In this document: in pieces, positions 54,336 to 64,000 of the stretch
Numbering within the stretch: the stretch's first letter is position 1
Layout of the letters: every line of letters begins with the position of its first letter
From: Anastrepha obliqua
Taxonomy: Eukaryota; Arthropoda; Insecta; Diptera; Tephritidae
NCBI RefSeq assembly: GCF_027943255.1
Contig: NC_072893.1
Location: 95,673,784 to 95,737,783 of the forward strand
Reading direction: 5' to 3'
Length of the DNA: 64,000 bases
Notes under the pieces: model-generated
Seen by the model: the letters and a program-made list of their open reading frames with translations, nothing else
Told to the model about the DNA's origin: nothing
Databases searched by the model: none
Made by a program: the position numbers and the translations under genes

Positions 54336-55634
54336 AAGTGTGTTTTTTTAGAGGTTAGGTTTTTAAATTGGCACTACTTTTTTCGTAGATGGTCTTTTTG
54401 ACAGCTGTCACTTGATTTATGCTCAGTTTGGTTTGCCATTTCATAATGAATAGACTTACACCTGAACAACGTTTGCAAATCGTGCAAATTTATTACGAAA
54501 ATAATGGTTCGGTTCGCGCGACGCATCGCGCGCTGCGTCCAATATTCGGTCGACATAATCATCCATCAGAGTCACTAATTCGATTAGGCATGGATCGGTT
54601 TCGCACCACGTTTGCTCTAGTGGATAATACGCAACCTCAGAGACGTCGTACAGTGCGCACCGAAGACGCTATTGCTGCTGTGGAGCAGAGTATCGAAGAA
54701 GACCCGAATGAGTCCATCCGCCATCGCGCGCAGCAATTGGAGATGTGCCCATCCACTTTATGGAAGATTTTGCGGAAGGATCTTGGTTTGCGGGCTTACA
54801 AAATCCAACTCGTGCAAGAATTGAAGCCGAACGACCATCAAGCGCGTCGCACGTTCGGTAAATGGGGCCAAAACGAGATGGCCACCGATCCCGATTTTCA
54901 CAAGAAAATTTTGTTCAGCGATGAAGCTCACTTTTGGTTGATTGGGTATGTCAATAAGCAAAATTGTCGCATTTGGAGTGAACATAATCCACAAGCCATT
55001 GCTGAGACGCCGTTACATCCTCAAAAAGTCACTGTTTGGTGTGCTCTATGGGCAGAGGGAATCATTGGTCCATATTTCTTTAAAAATGAAGCCGGCCATA
55101 ATGTTACAGTCAATGGACGCGCTATAGAGCCATGATTAATGACTTTTTCGTGCCTGAATTGGACGATGCTGATGTGGACGACCTTTGGTTCCAACAAGAC
55201 GGCGCTACATGCCATACAGCCAACGCAACAATCGATTTATTGAAGGAAACTTTTGTTGAGCGCATTATCTCGCGCCGTGGACCTGTGGCGTGGCCTCCAA
55301 GATCGTGCGATATAACACCGCTGGACTATTTCTTGTGGGGCTATGTGAAGTCGCTTGTCTACGCAGATAAGCCCGAGACGATTGACGTCTTGGAAGAGAA
55401 TATTCGGCGCGTTATTGCTGACATACGGCCCCAATTGCTGCAAAAAGTGGTCGAAAATTGGGCCTCTCGGCTGGAATTTATTCGAGCCAGCCGCGGCGGC
55501 CACTTGCCCGAAATCATTTTTAAAACATAATGGCAAACCCTTATCTTTATAATAAAGCTAAATTCTTGGTCATAACATTAAATTATATACGTTTTATTTC
55601 ATCTTGAAAACCTAACCTCTAAAAAAACACCCTT
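54336..55634 (+). mobile_element. DD41D mariner, nearly full length, nested
   Basis: The left end is AAGTGTGTTTTTTTAGAGG after TA. The right end is CCTCTAAAAAAACACCCTT, but the expected TA after it is replaced by TT, so the right junction has mutated or lost a few bases. Close relative of 16075-16991. Confidence 0.9.
54446..55530 (+). pseudogene. DD41D transposase with a single 1-nt deletion
   Basis: The start at 54446 (MNRLTPEQRLQIVQIYYENN) is chosen because it aligns with 5274 and 16175; an upstream in-frame ATG exists at 54419. Domains in order: helix-turn-helix to about residue 110 (RTVRTEDAIAAVEQSIEEDP, CPSTLWKILRKDLGLRAYK), D1 in ILFSDEAHFWLIGY, then a one-base deletion near 55117 (AATGGACGCGC against AATGGAGAGCGC in the sister copy). 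The frame resumes through D2 in FQQDGATCHTA and D3 in CDITPLDYFLW (41 apart) to GGHLPEIIFKT. Length with the missing base is 1086 nt. Apart from that lesion it is open throughout, so it is a recent copy. Confidence 0.92.
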
Positions 55635-56040
55635 TTCTTTTTCCAATAAATCTTTGCATATCGCGTCAATGGTGTTTTGAATATTGCAATAAATCGATTG
55701 TTATACGCGCTGTATGGCAAGTTGCGCTATTTTGTTGGAATCAAATGTCATCGATGTTTAGCTGATGGTATGTGGATACAAAAATTTAGTCAGATAGCGC
55801 TCGCCATTCCCAATTACGGCAGTTCCTCCCTCATTTCTAAAGTTCTATGAACTACGCGGACATATTTATTTTTTTTAAAGTAAATTTCGACAATTTGGAA
55901 GTGTTGTTTTGGCATTAAACGATTCATGATGGCTTACCAAATCTTACCGAAGAGAAATGTCAACACAGTTTGCCATTCTCAGCTGTCAAAAAATAGTTAT
56001 CGATAAGGATAGTTCTCGTGCAGCTCAAAGAACACCCTAT

Positions 56041-56540
56041 ATGTAATTAAATCGTCCACATATCACATCGGAATTTGCTGTGTTTAAATTATGGCAGTGC
56101 ACTCGATTGCAATTACTTTTTGCTAAGTAGTTTTCTTTGGTGTAAAATAATGAAGTGATGGTAATTGTTGTTTAAGCTCCTGCTGCTGCTACTGTTACAA
56201 CTGCTCGTACAAGAATGCTTTCTAATTAATTGATGGACTTGTGCATATATTCCTGAAAACCTTCTAGGCCACGCTGCTTCTCAAACTTGTGGTGTTTTAA
56301 TTGGGTGTTGTACGTTTGATCGATGATTTATATGAAAATTAATTCATGGTAGAAATGCACCAGGGAGTTTGCAAATGATTGGCGAAGGTGACCTCTGTGT
56401 AGTGTCCGTAGTAGGAATACTTTAGTGGGATTAAAAGGGTATTTTTTTCCTTCACAATAGAAATTCAGACCTGTGTAAGCGAGCTAAAAAAATGATAATA
56501 GCTTTTATTTGTAGAAAATCAGTTTACAGCTTAGTGTATT
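56041..56540. other. Non-coding stretch with a possible SINE scrap
   Basis: Near 56345-56400 the text TTCATGGTAGAAATGCACCA, GTTTGC and GGCGAAGGTGACC resembles the SINE body in minus orientation, at about 70 percent by eye. Nothing else is supported. Confidence 0.35.
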
Positions 56541-56627
56541 TTTATCTGCTAGAAATACTTCCACTTCACACCTGTGCTGGATGAGCCCATTGGCATTCCA
56601 AATTGCAAGCAGAAGCGGCCTATTCAT
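56541..56627 (-). pseudogene. Jockey-like ORF2 start, truncated endonuclease
   Basis: The ATG at 56627 gives MNRPLLLAIWNANGLIQHRC and EVEVFLADKN, the beginning of an APE-type endonuclease (WNANG block). After about 30 codons the similarity ends, so the 3' part of the element is lost. The ATG overlaps the ORF1 stop as ATGA, a layout used for coupled translation in Jockey-type elements. Confidence 0.6.
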
Positions 56628-56925
56628 TTTGGAACATTCGGGAGCATGGCTGTAAGCAGGTTGAGTACAGTACCCATCTGTTCAACTAGAGTTCTGACCA
56701 TTTTTTTCAGTTCTTCTATTTCATTATTGTTTTCTTTCTGAACAGTACCTTTTTCAATAGTTGGTTGTGGTTTTTCTTGTGTTCGATTATTGATTTTTAG
56801 AGCTTCCGCAAAGGACAGCGTGTTTTTTGTTATTGCGGGTTGTGAGATTTTAGAGTTAGGCGCAACATTTGGCAGCTCTTTTTTTCGCAGCGTTGGGTAC
56901 GCTTTTCGTTGCAGGTCTTTGTAAA
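56624..56925 (-). pseudogene. Jockey-like ORF1 (Gag-like) C-terminal part, split
   Basis: Residues YKDLQRKAYPTLRKKELPNV follow directly from the mariner insertion site. Then come LSFAEALKINNRTQ and a C-terminal amphipathic stretch EELKKMVRTLVEQMGTVLNL ending LPNVPK with a stop at 56624-56626. The missing upstream part, with the zinc knuckles, is at 63192-63438 on the other side of the insertion. ORF1 proteins of this type bind the element RNA. The joined frame has a 1-nt mismatch at the junction, so it was already damaged. Confidence 0.8.
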
Positions 56926-57160
56926 TAACGGGTGATTTTTTAGCTATTATCTTTTTAAACAGTTGGTTTGGTTGGTTGGCTGACGCACGTTTCGTGTATT
57001 GTTTCACTGTCAAACATCTTCAGTTTGGTCTATAATTTAACCATGGTTGGTTGGTTGGTTGGTTAAAGTGGTGATTCTTCCAGAATCCAACTAGCGCTTT
57101 CGCGCCATTTTGTTGCCACATCCTCGTTGCCAACTTGTTTAACGGTTTTTTACAGCATAA

Positions 57161-60100
57161 CTATATCCAGTCTGTGCGGTTAAGGAACCTTATTAGGTTG
57201 TTAACGTCGACGCCAGATAGTTGCTCGAGATTCTCGAACAGCGGTTGGCCCAGGGTTAACAGTCTGTCCTTCCATAGGGCAGGGCATTCACAGAGGAAAT
57301 GGAAGATTGTCTCCTTTTTCTCCGGTTGTTTGCAACTGTGACAGTATGTATTGTGAGGGATACCCATTTTGGCTGCTTGTTCTCCGATAGACCAAAAGCC
57401 AGTTATGACCGCCGTTAGTCTCCAGGCATCCCGTCGTTTCATTCTTATTAATGCCGACGATTGCTTGAGGTTGTAGGTGGGCCATAACGTTCTGCTAATA
57501 TTGCATTTCGTCTGGACTTTCCACCTACAGTCAGCGATTCGGAGGTATTTTTGGGAAATTGTGCTCTTGACTGCACCTAATGGTGTGAGTACCAATTCTG
57601 CAAGAGCATTATTCATGGCAGATCCCCCTCTTGCCAGTTCATCTGCTTTTTCGTTACCTTCAATGTTCCGATGTCCCGGGACCCAGATTAAGGTAACTTT
57701 ATGGTTTTCACTCAAGATGGTGAGGCTATTCCTACTTTGTTCCACCACTTTGGAGGTTGTTGTGGCCGAACCCAGTGCCTGGATTGCAGCTTGGCTATCC
57801 GAGAGAATAGCGATATTACCCTTAAAAGAGAAATCTGCGATTAGTAACCTGCAAGCTTCCCCAATCGCCAGTACTTCCGCCTGGAAGACACTGCTGGTAT
57901 TAGGGAGCCGCACAGATTTCTCAATTTTAAGTCTGTAAGAATATATACCAGCTCCAACACCGCAGCCCATTTTACTTCCATCCGTATAGACTGTAGTGTC
58001 GAAGTTGTTTAGAGAGAATCCCTTATTCCATTCTTCCTTAGTTGGAAAGAGAGTGGCAAAATTCCTATTGAAAGTTACCGTCGGGACGATGTAGTCAGTT
58101 CTCACCGAGATTAACTGAGTTTGTCGCAATAATAGACTAGCATGACCATAAGTTTTTTCTCTCCAGCGACCCGCTTCGTTTAACCTAAATGCACTCATGG
58201 TTGCCGTCTTCTTAATATGTAGGTCTATTGGAATAACGTGGGTCAGTACATTGAGAGCCTCTCTAGGACATGATCTGATTGCACCGACCGTTATTGCACA
58301 TGCTGATCTTTGTATTCTGCCGAGTAGTTTGGTATTGTACTCTCTCCCTAGAGCCTTTCACCAAACTACCGAACCATACGATAGAATAGGTCGTATAACC
58401 GTCTTATACAGCCATAATGTATGCTTAGGCTGAAGACCCCATCTTCTTCCAAGCATACGTTTACAGGCATATAAAGCAATTTCTGCCTTCCTTACCCGTT
58501 CTTCAACATTTAATTTCCAGCTTAGTTTGGAGTCCAGAATTACCCCTAAGTACTTTGCGCTGGGTGATAGTGAGAGAGTTTGTCCGTTAATATTTGGTAA
58601 GGTAAAAGGTGGTACCTTATATCTGGTGGTGAAAAGCATAAGCTCTGTTTTACGTGGGTTTAAACCTAGGCCACAGCCTGTGGCCCAAGAGTTAAGCTCG
58701 CCTAATGCCCTCTGGATGATCCCACTGATCGTATTAGGACACAGTCCTGACGCCATTAACACCACATCATCAGCGTACGCCACCGCTTTTACCCCACCTC
58801 TATTAAGTTTTATTAAGATTTTGCTAATAACTCATAACCAGAGAAGTGGAGACAGTACTCCCCCCTGTGGGGTGCCTCTGTGGACCTTCTTGGTTATACT
58901 GATATTGCCCATATTAGCTTTGATGATCCTGGTTTTTAGCATAGAGATGACCCAATTACTGATGCAATTGTCCACCTCTAAGTCTATCAACGCCCGTTGG
59001 ATCGCATCTGTACTAACATTGTTAAAGGCGCCTTCTATGTCCAAGAATGCCGCCATGGTATAATGTTTGTTCTCTAGAGAGCCCTCTATTATTCGGATTA
59101 CCTCGTGAAGCGCTGTCTCCGTAGATTTGCCTTTAAGGTATGCGTGTTGTGCAGTAGATATACCAGAGCTCTCCAAAGAGCTTCTAAGATATATATCCAA
59201 AAGTCTTTCAAAGGTTTTTAACAGGAAAGACGAAAGACTGATTGGCCTATAGTCCTTCGCTGATTCATGTCCCCTCCTGCCTATTTTTGGAATGAAGACG
59301 ACCTTGACTAGTTTCCAACTATCTGGAATATGACCTAGGTTTAAACACGCTTTAAAAATTTCCTCTAGCCATGGTAGGATACAGTCCAAGGTTTCCTGTA
59401 ACATCTTTGAGATGATCCCATCTGGCCCCGGAGATTTAAAAGGTGAAAAAGATTTAATTGCCCATGCAACTTTCTCCTTTGTAATTATTTCTTTTGCGAG
59501 GTGCTGTGGATTATATTGGCTCCGCCTAATACTTCCCCTCCCACTTTCGTGGACGCTGCACCCCGGGAAATGCGTGTTTAGCAGAAGTTCTAGGGATTCC
59601 TCTGTCGTAGCTGTCCAAGTACATCAGGTTTCTTGACCCAAGAAGCCATTGAATGATCTTTGGACAGAACACGGCTAAGCCTGGCAGAATCCCTGGTGGA
59701 TTCGATTGACGAACAGAATTCGCTCCAGCTCTCTTTCTTGGTGGCCCTAATTGCCTTCTTGTACTGTCTCCGACTCTCTTTGTACAATTGCCAATTTCCT
59801 GTCGAGTAGCTGAGGTTAAACGTTGATCTGGATTTTTCCCTTAGTTTTGAGAGCTCACTGCTCCACCAAGGGGGATGGGATTTTTTACTAAATTTTATGG
59901 GGCAGGACGTTTTGTAGGCCCTACTAAATGCCTTCTCCAGTGTTGTGACCCTACTCTCAAGGCTTTCGGTGAGAGTGATTTTGTGGATGGGAATCTCTCC
60001 TATCCTTTTATTGACTATATTTCTGAACCTTTTCCAGTTGGTTCTTAATGGATTTCTATACGGTAAGGGCGGATCAACATTAAGATCCAGATCGTACAGG

Positions 60101-60756
60101 ATCCAGCTGTGATCCGAAAAAGACCTTTTATCAGAGACCCTCCAATTGTCTAACCTTACTGAGCTGCTTTCAGACATAAGGGTAACATCGATCACTTCCT
60201 CCCATCCCCTGAAGTACTCCGTACTCGGAAAGGTGAAAGTGGGAGTGTTACCCCTGTTACATACCGACAAGTTAGTGTTAATTATGAAATCATAAAGAGA
60301 CTCACCTCGGTCGTTTGTTTCGGAGCTTCCCCATAGGGCATGCCTTGCATTGGCATCGCATCCGAGAAGCAGGGTTTTGTTCGGGTTTTCCTGCACAAGT
60401 TTACGAGCCTCCTCAGGCGGTGCTGGTCTTTCGTGTGCCATGTATATAGAGGCAAGCGTTATTCTGACTCCGTCAGTGGCTTCCACCTCAACAGCCGTCA
60501 CATCCTGTGAACTATATAATGGAATTAAAAATGTGTTTAAATGTTTTTTAGCTACAATACATGTTCTGGGATTACCTTCTATCCGTTTATAGTAGATATT
60601 GTAGGTTTTCCCAGTGAACCCTTTCACCTCGGTGCTCCGCACCCAGGGTTCCTGAATTAGTGCGATGTCCACGTCCTCCTCCGCCAGGAGAACGGTTAGG
60701 TTGTCCGTTGCACACCGTGAGTGCTGCAGATTAATTTGGACAACCTTTAAACCCAT
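57161..60756 (-). pseudogene. LOA-like LINE ORF2: endonuclease, RT, RNase H, zinc knuckle
   Basis: The start at 60756 gives MGLKVVQINLQHSRCATDNL. Endonuclease motifs are IQEPW, GCDANARHALWGS and SDHSWILYDL. A 1-nt frameshift lies near 59625. RT: KSPGPDGI, LVKVVFIPKIGR, DYRPISLSSFLLKTFERLLD, FLDIEGAFNN, HRGTPQGGVLSPLLW, a stop TGA near 58830, then AYADDVVLMAS and KYLGVILDSKLSWK. A second stop, TGG TGA, lies near 58360. RNase H: VYTDGSKMGCGVGAG, FQAEVLAIGEA, AILSDSQAAIQAL, WVPGHRNIEGNEKADELARG. The C-terminus has CHSCKQPEKKETIFHFLCEC. Only one frameshift and two stops disable an otherwise complete enzyme for target-primed reverse transcription. Confidence 0.9.
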
Positions 60757-60758
60757 GT

Positions 60759-61820
60759 TTATTGGTTTCCTTTTTCGGACTCGGTGTCATCTAGCTGCAT
60801 GCCAGTCAGCAGTTCGTTGGCACCATCGACCTCATCCTGCTCCTCTTCCGGGTTTGCAGAACGGAATATCTTCAGCTGGGTCTTCCTGATCCCAAACTGA
60901 AGTTTGTTTCCCACTTTCTCTAGTGGTTCCAGACTCTCTTCTGTAATTAGAAGGAGGAATGACCTGCTGTGCCTTTGCGGAGCCTCCGCTTTGATGATCG
61001 ACCAATCGGTCATCGGCACCGAGCGATTATGCGCCTGAAGGCAGGGGATTAGTTGATTGGCATCAAACTCCATGTTTGGTACCCAGATGCGAGCCCTCGG
61101 CCTTCGTGGAATCTCGCTAGCCGGAATTAGCTTGAGTTTCAAGCCTTCCCAGCTGTTCTGGATTTTACCAATCACGTTAGTCAAGAAATGCAATGAGAAT
61201 TGGTCATCGCATTTAATGACTCGGTAACCGCGGACTACCTCCACCGAGTTGAAACCTGGTGTTTGGCCCTCCGGGTTCGCCATGACATGGTCAACGACTA
61301 TGCGAGACAACCGTGCCTCAATCTCTGACCATTTGTCAAGCACTGGTTTCCCGCGGTTAGAGGTTTCGTCTACCAATGCCATTTGGAGATGGTCCCGTGC
61401 CACCTCACTAAATCGCTTGATAGGTTTGGAGGCAACTGCACCCTGATCCGATATCTTGTGCTTTTTTGTTACCTTCCCAGTCTCGTCATGCGAGCGGTTT
61501 CGTTTTTTGGCATTTGTCCTGTTGGCGGCTTGGAATGCCAAGTATTCATCAACCACCTTTTGACATCTTGCCTTGTCGGTCTCATCTTTGGGATGCACTT
61601 TACCTTCGGTCTCGTTTTTCCGAATCCTGCCAAGGATAGCGAGAGACCTCTGGTAAAGTTTATACCTCGAGGGACCTTTATTACCACGCTTTTGCCCCAT
61701 GGCTTGAGCGGATGTTGTTGGTTGATTTATAGTTGTTGGCGTACTGTGGCCCACAGCTTTGCCCTCAACTGTTTCTTTGCTGGAGGCCAAGAGCTCATCC
61801 TCTGAGGGTGACCCCGTCAT
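60759..61820 (-). CDS. LOA-like LINE ORF1 protein, intact, 353 residues
   Basis: The frame is open from the ATG at 61820 to TAA at 60759. The N-terminal third is polar (MTGSPSEDELLASSKETVEG; KNETEGKVHPKDETDKARCQ), with a basic stretch NAKKRNRSHDETGKVTKKHK resembling a nuclear localisation signal near residues 100-125. The C-terminal half (WSEIEARLSRIVVDHV; LKLIPASEIPRRPRARIWVP; LIPCLQAHNRSVPMTDWSII) matches the DUF4780-type domain known from insect LOA-like ORF1 proteins, probably an RNA-binding fold. No CCHC knuckles. The stop is followed after 2 nt by the ORF2 ATG (TAAACATG). It is the only full-length undamaged mobile-element gene in the window. Confidence 0.82.
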   Translation of the reverse strand: MTGSPSEDELLASSKETVEGKAVGHSTPTTINQPTTSAQAMGQKRGNKGPSRYKLYQRSLAILGRIRKNETEGKVHPKDETDKARCQKVVDEYLAFQAANRTNAKKRNRSHDETGKVTKKHKISDQGAVASKPIKRFSEVARDHLQMALVDETSNRGKPVLDKWSEIEARLSRIVVDHVMANPEGQTPGFNSVEVVRGYRVIKCDDQFSLHFLTNVIGKIQNSWEGLKLKLIPASEIPRRPRARIWVPNMEFDANQLIPCLQAHNRSVPMTDWSIIKAEAPQRHSRSFLLLITEESLEPLEKVGNKLQFGIRKTQLKIFRSANPEEEQDEVDGANELLTGMQLDDTESEKGNQ

Positions 61821-62352
61821 CCTCAGTTCGTCTTTGCTTGTACGTCTTGTCCAATTGTCTGACTGTTTTTTAAGTGCGTCCGTCGCTTCCTCCTGTCTGT
61901 CTGTTTGTTTGTCCTGTAGTTCTGTCCGCGTGTTTGGTTTTTTATCAGTCCGTACTGTCGATGCGTTGGTATGTTTTACCTCATTTTGTCCGTTTGTTCC
62001 GTATTTGTTTTCCCGCCATCCGAATTTTTAGGTTTTTGTGGTTTCATTACATCTGGTTCGTACGGTCACCTGCCCCGCCAAGGGAGCTGCGCATGTCGCC
62101 ATGCGCGGTGACCAAAGAGGATAAAGGGGAAATATCCGGTCGACCATGGCAGCGCCCCATACCATGGCAAGGCCACCGTTACAACCTGAGGCGGTCTCAT
62201 ATCAGGAGGGCTCCGTACGAAGACAGCCTTATTTAGTCCCCCGGCTGCCAAACCCACCCAATAGGCACGGATCGCATCACACCTTGGGTTGAGGGAGTTT
62301 TTTTTAACGAAGTTTACGTCTTCGACCTGTGTGGTTCGCGGGAAACCTAACC

Positions 62353-63085
62353 ATGAGTCGTCTTACAAACGAACAATGCTTGCAAATCATTGAATTTTAT
62401 TATAAAAATACGTGTTCTGTTAAGAAAGTTTAAGATCCACTTTTTTATCGAAAAATTGTGTTCAGCGACGAAGCTAATTTTTGAATCAATGGGTACGTAA
62501 ATAAGCTGAATTGTCGATTTTGGAGTGAAGATCAGCCAGATGAATTGCAAAAGCTACCAATGTATCCAGAAAAGGTCACAGTTTGGTGCGGTTTATGGGC
62601 TAGAGGTATCATTGGACCATACTTCTTCAAAGATGCTGCGAATCGTAACGTAACAGTGAATGGTGAGCGCTATCGTGAAATGATATCAAACTTTTTTTTG
62701 CCCATATTGCAAGAGCTTGACTTGCATGACATGTGATTTCAGCAAGACGGTGCCACATGCCACATGCCACACAGCACGCGTAACAATGGACTTGTTGAGA
62801 GGCGAGTTCGGTGAACATTTTATTTCACGTTCGGGACATGTCAATTGGCCACCCAGATCGTGCGATATTACACCTTTAGATTATTTTTTGTGGGGCTATG
62901 TTAAAGCTCATGTCTATTCAGACAAGCCTGCTTCAATTAACGCATTGGAAGACAACATTAAAGCATTTATATGTGAGATACCGGCCGAAACATTGGAAAG
63001 AGTATGCCAAAATTGGACTAAGCGGATGGACCATTTGAAGTGCAGTCGCGGTCAACATTTGCATGAAATAATATTCAAACCTTAA
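62353..63085 (+). pseudogene. DD41D transposase, deleted and frameshifted
   Basis: The ATG at 62353 gives MSRLTNEQCLQIIEFYYKNT then SVKKV and a stop, joined by an internal deletion to IVFSDEANF (D1). It continues GYVNKLNCRFWSED and VTVWCGLWARGIIGPYFF, then VTVNGERYREMIS. A stop at 62736 and a 7-bp tandem duplication (CACATGC) near 62756 break the frame at the D2 block. The rest, from FGEHFISRSG, is open with D3 in CDITPLDYFLW and ends GQHLHEIIF. The deletion falls in almost the same place as in the copy at 16175. Confidence 0.88.
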
Positions 63086-63191
63086 ATTATATGGACTGTA
63101 CTATCGATTTTAATAAAAATTTCATGAATTTTTCTGAATTGTGTGTGTTTTTTTGAAAAACTTTCCTATAGCTCTTAAAAAATCACCCTTA

Positions 63192-63438
63192 TGTACAACC
63201 CTTGTAATTTCCGGGATGGTTACCATCACATAGCACGCATTTAACGTCCTTTGAAATATCCCTTTTTGGACAGTCAACGGTTAAGTGATTGCCAACGCAT
63301 TTCACGCATCTTGGACTACGATTGCAAAAGTGCATTGTATGCCCGTAGCGTTGACATCTTGTGCATTGTGGAATTTCGCGCCGTTTTCTTGGTGCTTCAA
63401 ATTTAATTTTTGTATGAAGCAGATTATCACTGGCATAG
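63192..63438 (-). pseudogene. Jockey-like ORF1 (Gag-like) zinc-knuckle part
   Basis: The minus-strand frame reads YASDNLLHTKIKFEAPRKRR, then the knuckles CTRCQRYGHTMHFC, CVKCVGNHLTVDC and CVLCDGNHPGNYKGC. It ends at the mariner insertion site (63190-63191). The continuation lies at 56624-56925. On the 5' side it is cut at about 63438 by LINE copy C. Three successive knuckles in this order are typical of Jockey-clade ORF1, which binds and packages element RNA. Confidence 0.85.
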
Positions 63439-64000
63439 GTAGGTAGGTTTGGCAGCCGCATCGCACATAGAGACAACGATGCCACTTAGACCACGGAATG
63501 GGTCCGTTGTGAGCCGCGGGGGCTGGGCTACATTTCCCTTTCCATATTGAACCATCCTGAGCTTTTGACAAAGCGTAAAAGGTTGTTGATACCTAAGATG
63601 TATAGATTATCTGTATTCGTTAAGAAGTAGGATTTTAAAAATCGGTTTCTGCTTCTGGCTAGAGCCGGGCATGTGCAAAAGAGGTGTTGAATTGTTTCCA
63701 ATTCCTCCTCATTTCTGCAGCTACGACAGAAATCATGCGTGTATACGCCTAATCTCCTTGCATGATTTCCTATGAGACAATGTCCTGTGAGGGCCCCTAC
63801 TAAGGTCCTGATTTCAAGTCTACTCAGTTTTATAATACTCTTGGACAGACGTAAATTTAGCCTTGGCTATGTTTGCCTAGCAATTTCGCAGGTGTTAGCG
63901 CTAATCCATCTCTGATTTGCAGAATTGATTAGTGCGTCCTTAATGAGAAGCTTACAAGTTGCGAGAGGTATCTCCATAAAATTACTTATGTCTGGCATAC
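63439..64000 (-). mobile_element. LOA/I-type LINE copy C, running off the window
   Basis: It begins at the tail (TAGGTAGGTAGG) and continues through the 3' UTR and the C-terminal coding part, nearly identical to copy A at 44909-46075. Shared blocks include GGCAGCCGCATCGCACATAG and TGAGCCGCGGGGGCTGGGC. The minus strand encodes the zinc knuckle with CRSCRNEEELETIQHLF. The element extends beyond the right edge, so its length is unknown. It interrupts the Jockey-like ORF1. Confidence 0.9.

Larger units (their letters stand above)
54154..56038 (-). mobile_element. DD41D-derived element interrupted by another DD41D mariner
   Basis: The outer parts, 54154-54333 and 55635-56038, are the two halves of one deletion derivative in minus orientation. 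The left part holds the C-terminal code (SRGGHMPHIIF on the minus strand) and the end TCGGGTGTTTTTTTAGG. The right part holds the 5' UTR (TTTGACAGCTGAGAATGGC on the minus strand), MNRL-type start near 55925 and the other terminus. A related derivative lies at 13578-14270. The insertion at 54336-55634 lies within the C-terminal coding part. Confidence 0.85.
57046..62347 (-). mobile_element. Near-complete LOA-like LINE, 5.3 kb, 8-bp target duplication
   Basis: The 8-mer TAACCATG flanks it at 57038-57045 and 62348-62355. The tail is AACC repeats (plus strand GGTTGGTTGG). The 5' UTR runs 61821-62347, ORF1 61820-60759, ORF2 60756-57161, and the 3' UTR is about 110 bp. Both ends appear complete. 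It inserted in the middle of the sequence around the mariner start codon. Confidence 0.9.
56928..63189 (+). mobile_element. DD41D mariner split by a LINE at its start codon
   Basis: The left end ACGGGTGATTTTTTAGC follows TA at 56926-56927. The right end, inverted, is AGGGTGATTTTTTAAGAGC, followed by TA at 63190-63191. Without the LINE (57046-62347 plus one 8-bp duplication) the element is about 950 bp and internally deleted. It lies in the Jockey-like ORF1 at a TA. Confidence 0.88.

Noticed and set aside
61249..62236. Several plus-strand frames of 65-140 codons
   Set aside because: They are antisense to the intact LINE ORF1 or its 5' UTR and have no domain.

Overview
The window looks like nuclear DNA of a higher fly, most likely a tephritid fruit fly. 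It is AT-rich with abundant (CATA/TATG)n microsatellites, spliced exons with fly-type signals, and many mariner-superfamily elements whose transposases show DD41D spacing, the type first described as 'rosa' from Ceratitis. The species cannot be named from the sequence.

Host coding DNA is sparse. The one firm gene is on the minus strand: exon 1 (14746-14902) and exon 2 (13161-13207) of a very-long-chain 3-oxoacyl-CoA reductase (HSD17B12 / Drosophila spidey type). They encode the N-terminal membrane segment and the TGATDGIG cofactor motif. Later exons are not found and probably lie beyond the left edge. Weak candidates are a signal-peptide exon (8644-8710, plus) and two short ORFs (49360-49527 minus; 52673-52807 plus).

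Nearly everything else is mobile DNA. 0-7 kb: an inverted-repeat MITE split by an element carrying an 18-bp minisatellite and a TATGT array, a SINE, and a DD41D mariner with a 22-nt templated insertion. 7-13 kb: a mariner remnant, a 5'-truncated non-LTR element interrupted by a Harbinger-like transposon (TTA duplication), and a TAAA array. 13-18 kb: the host gene with a DD41D deletion derivative in intron 1, then more DD41D copies and SINEs. 19-24 kb: a long-TIR transposon with an 8-bp duplication encoding a split transposase-like protein, a DD37D remnant, and an internally deleted Helitron. 25-37 kb: a TTAA MITE, a hAT-like MITE, DD34D mariners, DD41D MITEs and an R1-like LINE with a 14-bp duplication. 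38-48 kb: a foldback element and several RNase-H-encoding LINEs, one with an 11-bp duplication and one interrupted by a TTAA element. 49-56 kb: MITEs, remnants and a mariner inside a mariner derivative. 56.5-64 kb: a three-level nest in which a Jockey-like ORF1 is split by a DD41D mariner, itself split at its start codon by a near-complete 5.3-kb LOA-like LINE.

Most transposase and reverse transcriptase genes carry frameshifts, stops or deletions. The LOA-like ORF1 is the only long intact element ORF. The window is therefore best read as a layered insertion record around, and inside introns of, a lipid-metabolism gene rather than as a functional gene cluster.
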